Made by a program: the position numbers and the translations under genes. Under the pieces are notes generated by a model. The model was not told the origin of the DNA. It did not search any database and saw nothing but the letters and a program-made list of their open reading frames with translations. A stretch of DNA of 14,944 nt, taken from contig JADFOB010000004.1 of NCBI GenBank assembly GCA_022563055.1, forward strand, positions 1-14,944, read 5' to 3'. Each line of letters starts with the position of its first letter. Positions within the stretch are counted from its first letter, which is position 1. Positions 14,488 to 14,944 of this stretch are shown in pieces. This DNA is from Planctomycetota bacterium. GTDB taxonomy: Bacteria; Planctomycetota; Phycisphaerae; UBA1845.

Positions 14488-14778
14488 ATGGCTGAGAGTC
14501 AACCCGGCGCGTTGCGCCGCACCGTTTATTTCTCGGGTACCGTGCAGGGCGTGGGGTTTCGCTACACGACGCAGATTGTCGCCGCTCGGTTCAACGTAAC
14601 CGGATTCGTCAAGAATCTGCCCGACGGCCGGGTCCAGGTCGTCGCCGAGGGCGAGGCAAAAGAGCTGGACCGCTTTGGGCGAGCTATCCACCAAGCCATG
14701 CCACGCTACATCTCGGACACGGCGGTTTCCGACAGCCCAGCCACCGGCGAGTTCACCTCGTTCTCGATCGCGTTTTGA
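14488..14778 (+). CDS. acyP: acylphosphatase
   Basis: Predicted 96-residue cytoplasmic enzyme that hydrolyses carboxyl-phosphate bonds such as those in acetyl phosphate or carbamoyl phosphate. The family signature is complete: VYFSGTVQGVGFRYTT near residues 13-28 with the phosphate-binding Arg25, and GFVKNLPDGRVQVVAEG at 39-55 with the catalytic Asn43. Length is normal for the single-domain enzyme. ATG 14488 has GAGG about 15 bases upstream, a weak site. It lies just after copy B of the 84-base repeat and may have its own promoter; a link to the partner switch is possible only in that acyl phosphates are signalling metabolites. Confidence 0.95.
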   Translation: MAESQPGALRRTVYFSGTVQGVGFRYTTQIVAARFNVTGFVKNLPDGRVQVVAEGEAKELDRFGRAIHQAMPRYISDTAVSDSPATGEFTSFSIAF

Positions 14779-14806
14779 GTTGGCGACAGTCACTTAGCCC
14801 AAGCGC

Positions 14807-14872
14807 GTGCCACTGCTCTTGAGCAGTGCTCTACACTGGCGTAGCAATAGCACTGCTCAAGAGCAGTGGCAC
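14807..14872. repeat. composite inverted repeat of nested palindromes, copy 2
   Basis: The arms at 14807-14830 and 14849-14872 are 24-base perfect reverse complements; each contains the palindrome CACTGCTC-TT-GAGCAGTG or its complement. The 18-base centre has a further CTAC/GTAG pair. It starts 28 bases after the acylphosphatase stop, so it may also act as a terminator. The last 72 bases of the window, after it, show no gene I can support. Confidence 0.9.
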
Positions 14873-14944
14873 ACGTGTCAGTTTGTTCCGGGCCCGCAAA
14901 ACCAGGCTCGGCGCAGGGCTAGGTCCACAGCTCCGGCTGGTCGG

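Noticed and set aside
14873..14944. Minus-strand gene ending at the right edge
   Set aside because: Several frames are open over only 70 bases, and none can be favoured.

Overview
The window is GC-rich bacterial chromosome with no phage, plasmid, CRISPR or insertion-sequence genes. Gene content (a planctomycete-style STAS antagonist with an SSAALG core, a partner-switch ATPase, HEAT-repeat and SGNH proteins) and the many intergenic palindromes and 'CCACAGAGACACCGAGACACAG'-type repeat arms (named here by their two halves, see features) suggest a planctomycete-like environmental bacterium. This assignment is inference; there is no rRNA or ribosomal protein to fix it.

Layout: 278-2053 (-) a large secreted lipoprotein with a carbohydrate-binding-like N-terminal domain. 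2391-5284 (+) a likely operon of a GNAT acetyltransferase, a 655-residue HEAT-repeat protein and a small single-pass membrane protein that starts on a 4-base overlap. 5403-6611 (-) a membrane-anchored SGNH hydrolase. 6847-8091 (-) metK, S-adenosylmethionine synthetase, with its own promoter and a GTG start. 8705-10384 (+) a B12-binding-domain radical SAM enzyme, divergent from metK. 10563-13202 (-) an operon, in transcription order, of a signal-peptide-bearing zinc phospholipase C-like protein, a formyltransferase (ATGA overlap), a possible 46-codon leader frame containing an inverted repeat, and a PIG-L family N-deacetylase. 13293-14778 (+) a STAS anti-sigma-factor antagonist with a good promoter, an RsbW-like ATPase and an acylphosphatase.

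How the genes may work together: metK makes the cofactor that the adjacent radical SAM enzyme consumes, although the two are divergent and need not be co-regulated. The deacetylase plus formyltransferase pair suggests unmasking of an amino sugar followed by N-formylation of the amine, i.e. cell-surface glycan tailoring; this is inference. The STAS and ATPase proteins form the two halves of an RsbV/RsbW-type partner switch, but a 290-base gap carrying a composite palindromic repeat separates them.

The most distinctive feature of the window is its intergenic DNA. At least four kinds of short, precisely built repeats sit between genes and almost never inside them: a two-copy 84-base element ending in a GC hairpin; paired 'CACTGCTC-TT-GAGCAGTG' palindromes arranged as inverted repeats; a 114-base hairpin of purine-rich arms with a related half-element carrying an 8-base minisatellite; and several 16-19 base palindromes that share an 8-base-arm, 2-3-base-centre design. 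No complete undescribed defence or biosynthetic system is visible; the glycan-tailoring operon, the unclassified radical SAM enzyme and the repeat families are the best leads.
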